From Marinobacter sp. 2_MG-2023 (GTDB lineage Bacteria; Pseudomonadota; Gammaproteobacteria; Pseudomonadales; Oleiphilaceae): a stretch of DNA of 64,000 nucleotides. Both the position numbers and the translations under genes were made by a program. Below are positions 14,793 to 24,076 of the stretch, one piece after another (the stretch's first letter is position 1; every line of letters starts with the position of its first letter). The DNA lies in assembly GCF_030546935.1 (NCBI RefSeq), contig NZ_JAUOPH010000008.1:19736-83735 (forward strand), read 5' to 3'. Below the pieces are notes generated by a model. The model saw only the letters and a list, made by a program, of their open reading frames with translations. It had not been told where the DNA came from and ran no database searches.

Positions 14793-15272
14793 ATGCGAAT
14801 TGGTCAGGGCTTTGATGTTCATGCCTTCGGCGAAGGCGATGCCGTTATTCTTGGCGGCGTCTCTATACCATACAGTCAGGGGCTGAAAGCCCACTCTGAT
14901 GGCGATGTGCTTTTGCATGCACTGGCAGATGCCCTTCTGGGTGCGGTTGCCCTGGGAGATATCGGCCATTTTTTCCCGGATACCAGCGCGGAATGGGCTG
15001 GTGCGGATAGCCGTGATCTGCTGTGCCGGGTTGTGGCCCGGGTGGCGGAGGAGGGCTTCGGTATCGTGAATGTTGATACTACGATCATCGCTCAGGCACC
15101 AAAAATGGCACCCTATATCGAGCGCATGCGTTTGAATATCGCTGAGGACCTGAGTATCCCGGCCAGCTGTGTAAGCGTAAAGGCGACTACCAGCGAGAAA
15201 CTCGGGTTTACCGGCCGTGGGGAGGGTATTGCATGCCAGGCAATATGCTTGCTTGAGCAGGTGGCACCTTGA
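14793..15272 (+). CDS. ispF: 2-C-methyl-D-erythritol 2,4-cyclodiphosphate synthase
   Basis: MEP pathway cyclase, 159 residues. Zinc ligands are visible in [11 protein letters not shown] (Asp and His) and the following [11 protein letters not shown] segment. The C-terminal [17 protein letters not shown] is characteristic. GGAGTAAG precedes the ATG. Its TGA stop overlaps the TTG start of truD (TTGA), so translation of truD is probably coupled. Confidence 0.97.
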   Translation: MRIGQGFDVHAFGEGDAVILGGVSIPYSQGLKAHSDGDVLLHALADALLGAVALGDIGHFFPDTSAEWAGADSRDLLCRVVARVAEEGFGIVNVDTTIIAQAPKMAPYIERMRLNIAEDLSIPASCVSVKATTSEKLGFTGRGEGIACQAICLLEQVAP

Positions 15273-16366
15273 GCGAGGCGGATGCAGGTGCGGAAGGCTG
15301 GCGCCTGGACTGGCCTGTTTCAGCAGGCGTCCGTGTGGGTAGTGCTCATCTGAAAACCGTGCCGGATGATTTCCGGGTCAGTGAGGTGCTGGAGGCGTTT
15401 CCCGAACATACGGAGCAATCCGGTATTTCGAGCGTTGCCGGTGAGGGCGAGCATTTGTGTTTGCGTTTAGAGAAAACCGGTGACAACACAGAGTTTGTCG
15501 CGGGAGAACTCGCTACTCTGGCTGGGTGTCGACCTTTCGATGTGGGGTTTTGCGGGCTAAAGGATCGCCACGCGGTTACCAGCCAATGGTTCAGCCTCTA
15601 CAGGCCCGGTATGATGGAGGACGATTCCGCATTAATCGAGCAGGTCTCGGCACGCTGGCCGGTAAAGTCAGCCTGTCGCAGTGTGCGAAAACTTCGCCGC
15701 GGAGACCACCAAGGGAACCATTTTACCATCAGACTCCGGCAGATCAGTGCTGATCGTGAAGCTGTCGAATGTGCCCTGGAGCGATTGAAAATACAGGGTG
15801 CACCCAATTACTTCGGCCCTCAGCGTTTCGGTTTCGGAGGCGCTAATCTGGATCGTGCTGTTCACATTGATCCTGCGGCGCTGAACCGCCGTGGCGGGCA
15901 AGGTAAGGGTCGGCGACGAGGCCGGGGTAGCAGCAGGTCTGGCGGTGGAAGAGATGACCGGAAAAACGTATTGTATTTTTCGGCTGCACGTTCCTGGTTA
16001 TTTAATGAGGTTCTCGCGTCACGGGTGGCTGACGCTAGTTGGCGGACTCCGCTCCCAGGCGAGCCAACGGAGACTGCAACGGGGCCCATGTGGGGTGATG
16101 GTGGGACAGTTGCCAGCGGCGAGGCCGGGCAACGTGAACGTGACATAGTGGCACAGGCGCCAAAACTGGCCTCATTGTTTATGATGACTCGGATGAAGCC
16201 TGAGCGTCGTCCTCTGGTCGCTGAGGCAGAGGGCCTCAGCTGGTCCTGGCTGGATGACGGCGGTCTGGAACTGGATTTTTTCCTGCAACCCGGGCAATAC
16301 GCCACTACGATTTTGAGTGATATTTTTGAGTTGGAAGACATCAGCCTTGACCACCATAAAAATTAG
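15269..16366 (+). CDS. truD: tRNA pseudouridine(13) synthase TruD
   Basis: Makes pseudouridine 13 in tRNA-Glu. The 365 residues include the catalytic-loop segment [17 protein letters not shown] (Asp in LKDR) and [12 protein letters not shown]. The TTG at 15269 overlaps the ispF stop; no closer ATG gives the family N-terminus. At about residues 207-229 there is an Arg/Gly/Ser-rich insertion, before the conserved [15 protein letters not shown] segment. The family members I remember lack it. The insertion does not break the frame or remove a known motif. Confidence 0.93.
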   Translation: MSEADAGAEGWRLDWPVSAGVRVGSAHLKTVPDDFRVSEVLEAFPEHTEQSGISSVAGEGEHLCLRLEKTGDNTEFVAGELATLAGCRPFDVGFCGLKDRHAVTSQWFSLYRPGMMEDDSALIEQVSARWPVKSACRSVRKLRRGDHQGNHFTIRLRQISADREAVECALERLKIQGAPNYFGPQRFGFGGANLDRAVHIDPAALNRRGGQGKGRRRGRGSSRSGGGRDDRKNVLYFSAARSWLFNEVLASRVADASWRTPLPGEPTETATGPMWGDGGTVASGEAGQRERDIVAQAPKLASLFMMTRMKPERRPLVAEAEGLSWSWLDDGGLELDFFLQPGQYATTILSDIFELEDISLDHHKN

Positions 16367-16424
16367 AAGGGTCAGGGGAGTTTTTGCCCAGTGATTTACT
16401 GGATAGCATTTTTTGGAGAGTACT

Positions 16425-17195
16425 GTGCGCATTCTGTTATCGAACGATGACGGTGTTCATTCACCGGGGCTGGCTGCCCTTTACGAAGGCCTCAAGGGCC
16501 TGGGTCATCTTGAAGTCGTAGCGCCGGACAGGGATCACAGCGGCGCGAGTAACGCCCTGACACTCAACCGGCCTCTGACGGTTGAGCAGCATTCCAGCGG
16601 CTTCCGGTCGGTCGACGGTACGCCTACAGACTGCGTGCATCTTGCTGTTAACGGCCTTTTTCGTGAGCCCTTCGACCGTGTGGTTTCGGGCATCAATACC
16701 CATGCGAATCTGGGTGATGACATCATCTATTCCGGCACCGTAGCGGCCGCAACTGAAGGTCGTCACCTCGGGTTGCCAGCAATTGCAGTCTCTTTGGTGA
16801 GTGAGGGGCGTAATCATTTCGAAACGGCTGCCAGAGTCGTGCGCATGCTTCTGGAGACTGCGCAGCCTTTTGTTCTGGGACCTCGCTCTATATTGAATGT
16901 CAATGTGCCAGATGTGCCATGGGAAGAGCTTGCCGGGTTTCGCGTTACCCGGCTTGGTGACCGGGAGCGTGCCGAGGGTGCTGTTCCGATGACCTGTCCG
17001 CGGGGTAAGGAAAGGTACTGGATCGGTGCTGCGGGGAAGGGCGGTGACGCCGGTCCTGGAACCGACTTCCACGCTGTCTCGCAAGGCTATGTTTCTCTTA
17101 CGCCAGTGCATATAGATATGACTCGCCACGAAGCCCTCGTTTCGCTCAGAAGCTGGGTGGACTCCCTTCAGGCATCCATGGGGGGCGGTGCGTGA
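16425..17195 (+). CDS. surE: 5'-nucleotidase SurE
   Basis: Metal-dependent nucleoside monophosphatase associated with stationary-phase survival. The protein has 256 residues. The N-terminus [15 protein letters not shown] carries the metal-binding Asp pair, and [11 protein letters not shown] contains another active-site segment. I chose the GTG at 16425 because GGAGAG ends four bases upstream and the family starts [10 protein letters not shown]. The frame also has a TTG four codons earlier. Its stop overlaps the pcm start (GTGA). Confidence 0.96.
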   Translation: MRILLSNDDGVHSPGLAALYEGLKGLGHLEVVAPDRDHSGASNALTLNRPLTVEQHSSGFRSVDGTPTDCVHLAVNGLFREPFDRVVSGINTHANLGDDIIYSGTVAAATEGRHLGLPAIAVSLVSEGRNHFETAARVVRMLLETAQPFVLGPRSILNVNVPDVPWEELAGFRVTRLGDRERAEGAVPMTCPRGKERYWIGAAGKGGDAGPGTDFHAVSQGYVSLTPVHIDMTRHEALVSLRSWVDSLQASMGGGA

Positions 17196-17848
17196 GCGGT
17201 GAGCTTCAAGGTATCGGGATGACATCCCGGCGCACACGTATGCGTCTGGTGCAGCGTCTTAAAGAATCTGGTATTGAATCAGATCGTGTTCTGGACGTCA
17301 TGGGGCAGGTGCCGCGGCATATTTTTCTGGATGAAGCTCTGTCGCATCGGGCCTACGAGGACACGTCTCTGCCTATTGGCTATGGTCAGACGCTGTCCCA
17401 GCCCTACATTGTCGCCCGAATGACTGAATTGTTGCTCAGGCATGAGCCCGAAAGAGTGTTGGAACTGGGCACAGGATCAGGTTACCAGACAGCTGTTTTA
17501 TCGCAGCTTTTTGAGCGGGTTTACAGTGTGGAACGGATCAAGCCTCTTCAAGATCGTGCTCGGGAGCGGCTGCGTCAGCTCAATATCCGCAACGTGATGC
17601 TCAAGCATGCAGACGGAGGCATGGGGTGGCCCGAGCGAGGCCCGTTTAATGGCATTATCGTCACTGCCGCTCCTATGGAAATTCCAACTGAGTTGCTGGG
17701 CCAGCTAGCTGACGGTGGCGTACTGGTGGCTCCGGTTGGTGAAGAGCATCAGGTGCTTGTAGAAGTGATTCGCAACGGGGACCGGTTTGAGCGTCGTGAG
17801 CTGGAGCCGGTCCGCTTTGTTCCTTTGTTGGGCGGAGTTATCCGTTGA
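17192..17848 (+). CDS. pcm: Protein-L-isoaspartate O-methyltransferase
   Basis: Repairs isoaspartyl damage in aged proteins using S-adenosylmethionine. The protein has 218 residues. The family segment [19 protein letters not shown] and the cofactor loop [15 protein letters not shown] are clear. The GTG start overlaps the surE stop, and its own TGA overlaps the TTG start of the DUF368 gene, so three genes are chained by start-stop overlaps. The surE-pcm pair upstream of nlpD-rpoS is conserved in gammaproteobacteria. Confidence 0.96.
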   Translation: MSGELQGIGMTSRRTRMRLVQRLKESGIESDRVLDVMGQVPRHIFLDEALSHRAYEDTSLPIGYGQTLSQPYIVARMTELLLRHEPERVLELGTGSGYQTAVLSQLFERVYSVERIKPLQDRARERLRQLNIRNVMLKHADGGMGWPERGPFNGIIVTAAPMEIPTELLGQLADGGVLVAPVGEEHQVLVEVIRNGDRFERRELEPVRFVPLLGGVIR

Positions 17849-18846
17849 CCGAACAAGTAAAGAAAACCAGCACGCAAAGCAGTGGCCGCGAACATCACCC
17901 CGCATCGGTGTTTTTACGGGGCATGGCTATGGGCGCAGCGGATATCGTTCCAGGCGTTTCCGGCGGCACCATTGCGTTCATAACCGGTATCTATTTCCGC
18001 TTACTTGAGGCGATCAATGCTGCCCCGGGAGCCGTGTTCAGAGAACTTTTCCGTGGCAGGCCGAAAGCCTTCTGGCAGGCCTGTGACGGCACATTTCTCA
18101 GCTTGCTGCTGGCGGGTATTCTCATCAGCGTTGTTACCCTTGCGTCTGCCATCAGTTTCCTGCTGGACGAATATCCGATTCAGATCTGGAGCTTTTTTTT
18201 CGGGCTGATTGTTGCCTCTGTTCTGCACGTTGGCCGCCAGGCAAACCATTATCGTACATTCCTGCTCATTCCACTTGTTGCTGGCATCGTCGTCGCGTGG
18301 TGGATCTCAACACTGTCTGGTGGCGACCTTAACCCTTCCGCCCTGACCTTTTTTGGCGCTGGCGCTGTGGCAATTTGCGCGATGATCCTGCCCGGGATTT
18401 CCGGTAGTTTTATTCTGGTTATCCTGGGTATGTATGCTCCGGTTCTGGCAGCTATAAAAACCTTTGATGTTGCGGTGTTACTCTTATTTATGTCGGGTTG
18501 CCTGGTTGGCCTGCTATCGGTAGCACGGCTGATTACCTGGGCTTTTCACAAGTATCATGACCCTGTGTTGGCCCTGCTTACCGGTTTCATGATTGGTGCG
18601 CTCAATAAGGTATGGCCCTGGAAGGAGACTCTTAGTTGGCGCACCAACAGCTCTGGCGAGCAGGTGCCCTTGAATGAGGTCAGTATCAGCCCCGGGGCAT
18701 TCCTCGATCTTACCGGTCTGGACCCACAGGTTTGGACAGCAGTGATGATGGCTATCACCGGGTTTGCTCTTGTATTGCTGGTCGAGTGGGTTGGTGGGCG
18801 TAACCAGAATACAGAGCCGCGTCCGGCATCCGATAATGCAGGCTAA
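17845..18846 (+). CDS. DUF368 membrane protein, candidate undecaprenyl-phosphate translocase (PopT-like)
   Basis: Polytopic protein of 333 residues with about eight or nine hydrophobic segments. It contains the DUF368 hallmarks [17 protein letters not shown] near the N-terminus and the mirrored [18 protein letters not shown] in the second half. This internal repeat suggests two inverted halves. DUF368 proteins (PopT) have been reported to flip undecaprenyl phosphate back across the membrane; assigning that job here is by family only. The TTG start overlaps the pcm stop. It separates pcm from nlpD. Confidence 0.85.
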   Translation: MTEQVKKTSTQSSGREHHPASVFLRGMAMGAADIVPGVSGGTIAFITGIYFRLLEAINAAPGAVFRELFRGRPKAFWQACDGTFLSLLLAGILISVVTLASAISFLLDEYPIQIWSFFFGLIVASVLHVGRQANHYRTFLLIPLVAGIVVAWWISTLSGGDLNPSALTFFGAGAVAICAMILPGISGSFILVILGMYAPVLAAIKTFDVAVLLLFMSGCLVGLLSVARLITWAFHKYHDPVLALLTGFMIGALNKVWPWKETLSWRTNSSGEQVPLNEVSISPGAFLDLTGLDPQVWTAVMMAITGFALVLLVEWVGGRNQNTEPRPASDNAG

Positions 18847-18855
18847 ATCCGGATA

Positions 18856-18932
18856 GGCCCCGTGTTACATTTATGGGCACGCGGTTGTTCCCGGCCGTAA
18901 CAAAGACCGCCATGGGTAACAGGGGTTGGGCC
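18856..18932 (+). other. Predicted long structured hairpin between DUF368 gene and nlpD
   Basis: Nested pairing can be drawn by hand: GGCCCC with GGGG and GGGCC, GTTAC with GTAAC, ATG with CAT, and GCGGT/TGTT with AACA/ACCGC around a loop CCCGGCCGT. Small bulges interrupt it. No T-run follows, so it is not a standard terminator. It may be a transcript-end structure or an RNA element. The rest of this gap (18933-19058) is A/T-rich, with a small TTGGAT/ATCCAA hairpin near 18950. Confidence 0.4.
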
Positions 18933-19058
18933 AGAGCGACTTGGATTTCAATCCAAAATATGCAATAAATTAGCGAGTTACTTTTAAAACTTCAGGGTTT
19001 TCTTTGAACCGATTCAGAGCTTATACAGATTACTCCTAACCGGGCCGGTGTTATTCCA

Positions 19059-19961
19059 GTGAGATTACTACGTGGGTTAGTTCATGCCGCACTGCCGGCC
19101 TCCCCGCGGTTCCGCTTTGGTGCCCAGCCTTCTGCCTGTGCACCCGAAACGGGCAGACTCTGGCTCATTCTCGCTGCAATCCTTGTCTTGGCCGGTACCT
19201 TGAGTGGGTGTAACACCCAGGCGCTTCACCAGGATGATATTTACAATCCGCCTGTTTACTGGGGGAGCCATGTCGTCCGACAGGGCGAGACCCTGTATGG
19301 CATCGCCTGGTCTTACGGCCGCGATTACCGGGAACTGGGCAGTGCCAATGGCATCGGCCCACCCTGGACGATCCGCGCCGGGCAGGTGCTCCGGCTGGAC
19401 CGTCGTGGCAAGGTTTCATCCGGCAGTGGCAGTGTTTCGACAAGTGCCCCCAGGCCATCTCAGAATACGTCTTCCCGGGCTCCGGTTGCCAAATCCCCAG
19501 CCTCAACAACAACGACTAACCGGAAACCCGTGGTCACCCGAGGTCCGGATAAGTCTGCTCCCCTGGATTCACGCACGCAGACGGTAGCCAGTATTCCCTG
19601 GCGCTGGCCGCACTCTGGCACCGTAATTGCAGGATATTCAGCATCCGGAAAAGTCAATAAAGGCGTTGATATTGCCGGGAAAGCCGGGGATGCTGTAAGG
19701 GCTGCCGCAGACGGAAGTGTGGTCTACGCCGGCAATGGTTTGCTGGGTTATGGCAATTTGATTATTGTGAATCATAACGAGCATTATCTGAGTGCATACG
19801 CTCATAACCGGAAAATTCTGGTTAGTGAAGGGGAGGGAGTAAAGGCCGGGCAGGTCATAGCAGAGCTCGGCGGCAGTGGTTCGGAGCGTCCGATGTTACA
19901 TTTCGAGATCCGAAAAAATGGTAACCCGGTTGATCCGACGCATTATCTGCCACCACGCTAA
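19059..19961 (+). CDS. nlpD: NlpD-like LysM/M23 lipoprotein, amidase activator
   Basis: Outer-membrane lipoprotein that activates periplasmic amidases at the division site. The protein has 300 residues. The order is a hydrophobic segment and lipobox (LSGC, near residue 50), a LysM domain (HVVRQGETLYGIAWSYG), a Ser/Thr/Pro-rich linker, then an M23 domain with degenerate metal sites (KGVDIAGKAGDAV, YAHN, LHFEIRKNG). The degenerate sites fit an activator without own hydrolase activity. The GTG at 19059 gives an unusually long N-terminus before the lipobox, but I see no better start. rpoS follows and its promoters may lie inside this gene, as in relatives. Confidence 0.9.
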   Translation: MRLLRGLVHAALPASPRFRFGAQPSACAPETGRLWLILAAILVLAGTLSGCNTQALHQDDIYNPPVYWGSHVVRQGETLYGIAWSYGRDYRELGSANGIGPPWTIRAGQVLRLDRRGKVSSGSGSVSTSAPRPSQNTSSRAPVAKSPASTTTTNRKPVVTRGPDKSAPLDSRTQTVASIPWRWPHSGTVIAGYSASGKVNKGVDIAGKAGDAVRAAADGSVVYAGNGLLGYGNLIIVNHNEHYLSAYAHNRKILVSEGEGVKAGQVIAELGGSGSERPMLHFEIRKNGNPVDPTHYLPPR

Positions 19962-19991
19962 TGACTGTTGCGGAGTCTAAAACAAGAAGAA

Positions 19992-20087
19992 ATGATGGTA
20001 ACAGCGCATAAGCTGGCCATTGAAGAAGTCCTGAAGAAAAAAGAAATAACCAAGGCTCGCAATAAAAAAAGAAGTATCGGGCGCTAA
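19992..20087 (+). CDS. Possible 31-residue ORF in the rpoS leader
   Basis: A small frame starts at tandem ATG codons (19992, 19995) and runs [18 protein letters not shown] onward to a TAA at 20085. It is rich in lysine and arginine and looks helical. Only a weak AAGAAG-type ribosome site precedes it. It lies between nlpD and rpoS, where I know of no conserved gene. It could be a chance frame in A-rich leader sequence or a leader peptide. Confidence 0.25.
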   Translation: MMVTAHKLAIEEVLKKKEITKARNKKRSIGR

Positions 20088-20118
20088 TCCAGGATTGTTG
20101 AAAGGCGGGGCAAGAGAT

Positions 20119-21129
20119 ATGTCAGCAGAACAGGAAGATATGATTGTTGATCGTCTAACAGACGTCGATGGCTCTACGAACGTTGATGACTCTGAGGATC
20201 AGTTACTCGCAGAAGAAATAACCGATAAGAGCACTCCGGAGGCTGCTGAAACCAACGAAGCGTTTCCTTCCCAAAGGCGGTATTACGCCAGCTCGAAGCA
20301 GCTGGACGCCACTCAACTCTATCTCAACGAAATTGGTTTCTCACCGCTTCTGACAGCTGAAGAGGAAGTCTATTTTGCACGTCTGGCGCGCAAAGGAGAG
20401 GACTCCGGCCGTAAACGAATGATCGAGAGCAACCTGCGACTGGTTGTAAAAATTGCCAGGCGCTATGTGAATCGTGGATTGACCTTGCTTGATCTGATCG
20501 AAGAGGGGAATCTCGGGCTGATCCGTGCAGTCGAAAAGTTTGATCCGGAACGCGGCTTTCGCTTTTCCACTTATGCGACCTGGTGGATCCGCCAGACGAT
20601 AGAGCGGGCTATCATGAACCAGACCCGCACTATCCGCCTGCCTATTCACGTAGTAAAGGAGCTGAATCTTTACTTGCGGGCAGCCCGCGAACTTACACAG
20701 CAGCTTGATCATGAGCCCTCGGCGGAAGAAATTGCAAAGCGTGTGGACAAGCCGGTTAACGATGTTAAGCGCATGCTGGGTCTTAATGAGCGCGTTGCCT
20801 CGATGGATACGCCGATCGGCGCCGGCGGTGAGAAGTCTTTGCTGGATACCGTGGCTGATGAAGGTGCCTCCAACCCTGCAGATGTGCTGCAGGACAACAA
20901 CATGTGTGCCTGCCTTGGGAAATGGATAGACCAGCTCAGCGACAAGCAACAGGAAGTCCTTTCCAGGCGTTTTGGTCTCAGGGGTTACCCTGTCAGTACT
21001 TTGGAGGAAGTCGGACAGGAAATTGGGCTGACCCGTGAGCGTGTTCGACAGATTCAGGTAGAGGCACTAAGACGTCTACGCGAAATCCTCGAAAAAGAAG
21101 GTCTGACAGGAAATCTCCTGTTCAAATAG
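20119..21129 (+). CDS. rpoS: RNA polymerase sigma factor RpoS
   Basis: Stationary-phase and general stress sigma factor, 336 residues. It has an acidic N-terminal region, region 1.2 ([19 protein letters not shown]) and region 2 ([18 protein letters not shown], then [17 protein letters not shown]). Region 3 and the region 4 helix-turn-helix ([20 protein letters not shown]) follow. I chose the ATG at 20119 (MSAEQEDM); an in-frame TTG lies 24 bases upstream. It directly follows nlpD, the standard context. Translational control via the leader is likely by analogy, but I did not identify a pairing region. Confidence 0.96.
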   Translation: MSAEQEDMIVDRLTDVDGSTNVDDSEDQLLAEEITDKSTPEAAETNEAFPSQRRYYASSKQLDATQLYLNEIGFSPLLTAEEEVYFARLARKGEDSGRKRMIESNLRLVVKIARRYVNRGLTLLDLIEEGNLGLIRAVEKFDPERGFRFSTYATWWIRQTIERAIMNQTRTIRLPIHVVKELNLYLRAARELTQQLDHEPSAEEIAKRVDKPVNDVKRMLGLNERVASMDTPIGAGGEKSLLDTVADEGASNPADVLQDNNMCACLGKWIDQLSDKQQEVLSRRFGLRGYPVSTLEEVGQEIGLTRERVRQIQVEALRRLREILEKEGLTGNLLFK

Positions 21130-21150
21130 CTTTTCTGACGCAGTATCCGG

Positions 21151-21188
21151 AACGCCGGCCATGTTTCATGGCTGGCGTTTTGTGTTTT
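21151..21188 (+). terminator. Intrinsic terminator after rpoS
   Basis: A 13-pair stem AACGCCGGCCATG/CATGGCTGGCGTT (one wobble) with a TTT loop is followed by TTGTGTTTT. It starts 21 bases past the rpoS stop. Confidence 0.8.
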
Positions 21189-21347
21189 AGTTGTTCTGAA
21201 AAAGTATCCCTGACAAGTAACCGCGCAAATGAGAACCAGGTTGCGACTGCCCCCTTTTGGTCATTGTTAGAATAGCGAGGCCGGGGGCTGCGGACTTTTA
21301 CCTGGTGACGAATGAATTCTCATAATAATGACTAAAAGGAAAGAACG

Positions 21348-21923
21348 ATGAAAAAAGCGTTTTTGACGGGCTTTGCATCCCTGATGCTGGCCGCCACACT
21401 TTCAGCTCCTGCTTTGGCGTTGACCGTTGAAGGTGTTGATGTTCCTGAGACCTACAACGCAGACAGCACCGAGTTGGCCTTGAACGGTGCAGGTACCCGC
21501 TCCAAATTTTTCATGGATCTTTATATTGGCAGCCTTTATGTGCCTCAGGTACAGCGGGATGGCAATGCCGTGATTGAGGCTGATGAGCCTCAGGCAATAA
21601 CGCTGCATATTATTTCCGGCATGATCACCAGTGACCGTATGACAGAAGCGACCATGGAGGGCTTCAAGGCTTCTACGGGTGGTGACATGGCTTCCGTTCA
21701 GGCTGAAATTGACCAGTTCATGTCGGTATTCAAAGAAGAAATCAAGGAAGGTGATGTGTTTGATCTGGTTTATGTGCCGGGTGAGGGTGTTAAAGTGCTT
21801 AAGAATGGTGAGCAAAAAGATACTGTCGGAGGTCTTGAGTTCAAGAAAGCCTTGTTCGGTATCTGGCTTTCTGATGAGCCGGCTCAGAAGAGTTTGAAGA
21901 AGGAAATGTTGGGTCAGGGCTGA
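21348..21923 (+). CDS. Periplasmic chalcone isomerase-like protein
   Basis: Protein of 191 residues with a clear signal peptide (KKAFLTGFASLMLAATLSAPALA, cleavage near residue 24). The fold family is that of bacterial chalcone isomerase-like proteins (KFFMDLYIGSLYVP, LHIISGMITSDRM). Bacterial members are generally of unknown function and unlikely to make flavonoids. An AAAGGAAAG ribosome site lies just upstream. The gene stands alone between the rpoS terminator and the perfect palindromic terminator at 21940. Confidence 0.82.
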   Translation: MKKAFLTGFASLMLAATLSAPALALTVEGVDVPETYNADSTELALNGAGTRSKFFMDLYIGSLYVPQVQRDGNAVIEADEPQAITLHIISGMITSDRMTEATMEGFKASTGGDMASVQAEIDQFMSVFKEEIKEGDVFDLVYVPGEGVKVLKNGEQKDTVGGLEFKKALFGIWLSDEPAQKSLKKEMLGQG

Positions 21924-21939
21924 CAGAACTCTGATGTTT

Positions 21940-21977
21940 ATAAAAGAAAAGCCGGCAAGAGCCGGCTTTTCTTTTAT
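21940..21977. terminator. Bidirectional intrinsic terminator between the chalcone isomerase-like gene and nth
   Basis: A perfect palindrome ATAAAAGAAAAGCCGGC with the loop AAGA and its complement gives a G/C stem flanked by A-run and T-run. It can therefore stop transcription from both sides: the plus-strand gene ending at 21923 and nth ending at 21989. Confidence 0.9.
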
Positions 21978-21988
21978 ACGAGGGTATC

Positions 21989-22627
21989 TTACAGATAATC
22001 GTTTTTTTGCTTGAACTCGCAGAGATCCTCAATAATACAGGCTCCGCACCGGGGTTTGCGTGCTACGCATGTGTAGCGCCCGTGGAGGATAAGCCAGTGA
22101 TGGGCGTCCTGAAGAAACTCTTTCGGCACCAGCCGCATCAGACGGTTTTCCACTTCCACAACGTTCTTGCCCGGAGCAATGCCAGTGCGGTTGGATACGC
22201 GGAAAATATGAGTGTCTACTGCCATGACGAGCTGCCCGAACGCGGTGTTCAGAACCACGTTGGCAGTTTTTCGGCCGACCCCAGGGAGTGCTTCTAGGTC
22301 CTCGCGATTATCCGGCACAATGCTGTTGTGTTTTTCAATCAGTATGCGGCAGGTCTTGATGACGTTCTCAGCCTTGCTGTTGAATAACCCGATTGTTTTG
22401 ATGTAGTCCTTCAGGCCTTCCACGCCAAGTGCAAGTATGGCCTCCGGCGTATTGGCGGCAGGAAACAGCTTGTCAGTCGCCTTGTTAACGCCTACATCCG
22501 TAGCCTGCGCAGAGAGAATAACCGCAACGAGTAACTCAAACGGGCTACTGTAATTCAGCTCGGTTTGCGGATGGGGGTTGGCTTCCCGAAAGCGGGAGAA
22601 TATTTCAATACGCTTGGCTTTATTCAT
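21989..22627 (-). CDS. nth: Endonuclease III
   Basis: Base-excision repair glycosylase/AP lyase for oxidised pyrimidines. The 212 residues carry the helix-hairpin-helix LPGVGRKTANVVL with the catalytic lysine, the catalytic aspartate in VDTHIFRV, and a C-terminal 4Fe-4S cluster motif (C-x6-C-x2-C-x5-C). It is last of the metG-rsx-nth run, 28 bases after rsxE, an order shared with Pseudomonas-type genomes. Confidence 0.96.
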   Translation of the reverse strand: MNKAKRIEIFSRFREANPHPQTELNYSSPFELLVAVILSAQATDVGVNKATDKLFPAANTPEAILALGVEGLKDYIKTIGLFNSKAENVIKTCRILIEKHNSIVPDNREDLEALPGVGRKTANVVLNTAFGQLVMAVDTHIFRVSNRTGIAPGKNVVEVENRLMRLVPKEFLQDAHHWLILHGRYTCVARKPRCGACIIEDLCEFKQKNDYL

Positions 22628-22655
22628 GTTGTTTCGTTACGACTCCAGCCGCAGA

Positions 22656-23369
22656 TTATGAGACATTCCCGGTAACACGCACACGTTTGCTACCGGGTAT
22701 TGTCGATGGCTGATCTGCCTTCTGGCGCTCCTTCAAATGATTGTCGATACCGTTTTTCAGGGCAATGAGCAAACCAAGGCCAACGAATGCGCCGGGTGGG
22801 AGGACCATAAATAACATATCCGGATAGTTGCCAAACGGTTCTATTACCCAATCGGCGGCCATGGGGCCGAGCAGCAGGTGCATATCCACAAACAGAGTGC
22901 CTTGGCCGATCAGTTCACGCATACCGCCAAGGATAACCAGTACGACCAGGAAGCCCGCGCCCATCATTGCGCCATCCAGCAGTGCAGGGCCAGGAGCATT
23001 ACGAGAAGCAAATGCATCGGCACGGCCAAGAATGGCGCAGTTGGTAACGATCAGAGGAATGAAAATACCCAGGATCTGATAAAGCTCGTAAGTATATGCC
23101 TGCATTAACAGCTCGGCGCAGGTGACGAAGGAAGCGATAATCATTACAAAAGCCGGCAGGCGCACGGATTCTCCGACAAAGTTGCGGATCAGTGAAACCG
23201 CGAGGTTTGAGCCCATCAATACCATGAGGGTTGCCAGCCCCAGACCGATTGCATTGACGACCGTGCTGGTGACGGCAAGAAGAGGGCACAGTCCGAGCAC
23301 CTGAACCAGCGCCGGGTTGTTGTCCCACAGGCCGTCACGGATGATTTCTCTGGACGTTTTTGTCGCCAT
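22656..23369 (-). CDS. rsxE: Electron transport complex subunit RsxE/RnfE
   Basis: Integral membrane subunit of the Rnf/Rsx complex, 237 residues, with about six membrane segments. The N-terminus ends in [22 protein letters not shown], and the [18 protein letters not shown] segment (here [15 protein letters not shown]) is typical of RnfA/RnfE paralogues. The cysteines in LGLCP and TNC are those expected to help bind an intramembrane Fe-S centre. It is two bases after rsxG. Confidence 0.96.
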   Translation of the reverse strand: MATKTSREIIRDGLWDNNPALVQVLGLCPLLAVTSTVVNAIGLGLATLMVLMGSNLAVSLIRNFVGESVRLPAFVMIIASFVTCAELLMQAYTYELYQILGIFIPLIVTNCAILGRADAFASRNAPGPALLDGAMMGAGFLVVLVILGGMRELIGQGTLFVDMHLLLGPMAADWVIEPFGNYPDMLFMVLPPGAFVGLGLLIALKNGIDNHLKERQKADQPSTIPGSKRVRVTGNVS

Positions 23370-23371
23370 GG

Positions 23372-24073
23372 TCAGGATTGCTCCAGATTCAGGGATTCAT
23401 TGGTCAAGTCCCCGGGAGTGACGTCAGGGCCTTGCCCTGTCGGGGTTCTGTTCAGCCGGGACCGGATAATCTGTTGGTTTTTCCGGGAATAAATCAGCGT
23501 TTTTTGTACAGCTTTCACTACCGCTCGAGGGGTGATGGTGGCGCCGGTAAACTGATCAAAGGCCCCGCCATTCTTTTTGACATTCCACTGCTTTGGTGCC
23601 GGGTTGCCCAGAGAGCGCCCCTCAAAGTCTTTTACCCAGTCGGACTTCCGGGTTTCAATGCGGTCACCCAGCCCTGGAGTTTCCTTGTGGTCAATAACCC
23701 GCACACCGAGAACTGTGCCCTCAAGGTCAATGCCCACCAGAAGCTTTATAGCGCCTGAATACCCGTCAGGCGCAACGGCTGGCATGATCATGCCGACCGG
23801 TCGCCCGTCCTGACGTGCGACCCATACGGTCACCGGTCCCTCTGTTGCCAGCCGATCACCTGCCGGCAGCACCAGCGTATCCCTGAGCATGTCGTTGTTG
23901 TGAGCGCTTTCAGGGATGATTTCAAACAGCGCTTTGGCTTCTGCTCTCGCCGCCTGTTCTGCGATGCGTTCGTTGGTGAGTGCCTGGGTAACGGCAATGG
24001 TGCCACCGGTAATTACAGCAAACAGCCCAAGCCCGAGAGCACTACGCCGAATGGATTGAATCATCGTCGCCAT
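23372..24073 (-). CDS. rsxG: Electron transport complex subunit RsxG/RnfG
   Basis: Periplasm-facing FMN subunit of the Rnf complex, 233 residues. One N-terminal membrane helix is present, then the FMN-binding domain. The covalent FMN site is the threonine of [11 protein letters not shown] (about two thirds along). The ETPGLGDRI motif is conserved. Three bases separate it from rsxD and two from rsxE. Confidence 0.95.
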   Translation of the reverse strand: MATMIQSIRRSALGLGLFAVITGGTIAVTQALTNERIAEQAARAEAKALFEIIPESAHNNDMLRDTLVLPAGDRLATEGPVTVWVARQDGRPVGMIMPAVAPDGYSGAIKLLVGIDLEGTVLGVRVIDHKETPGLGDRIETRKSDWVKDFEGRSLGNPAPKQWNVKKNGGAFDQFTGATITPRAVVKAVQKTLIYSRKNQQIIRSRLNRTPTGQGPDVTPGDLTNESLNLEQS

Positions 24074-24076
24074 GGC

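Noticed and set aside
21189..21347. Possible RsmZ-type small RNA downstream of rpoS, as in Pseudomonas
   Set aside because: Neither strand shows repeated GGA motifs in hairpin loops, nor a TGTAAG-N6-CTTACA GacA site.
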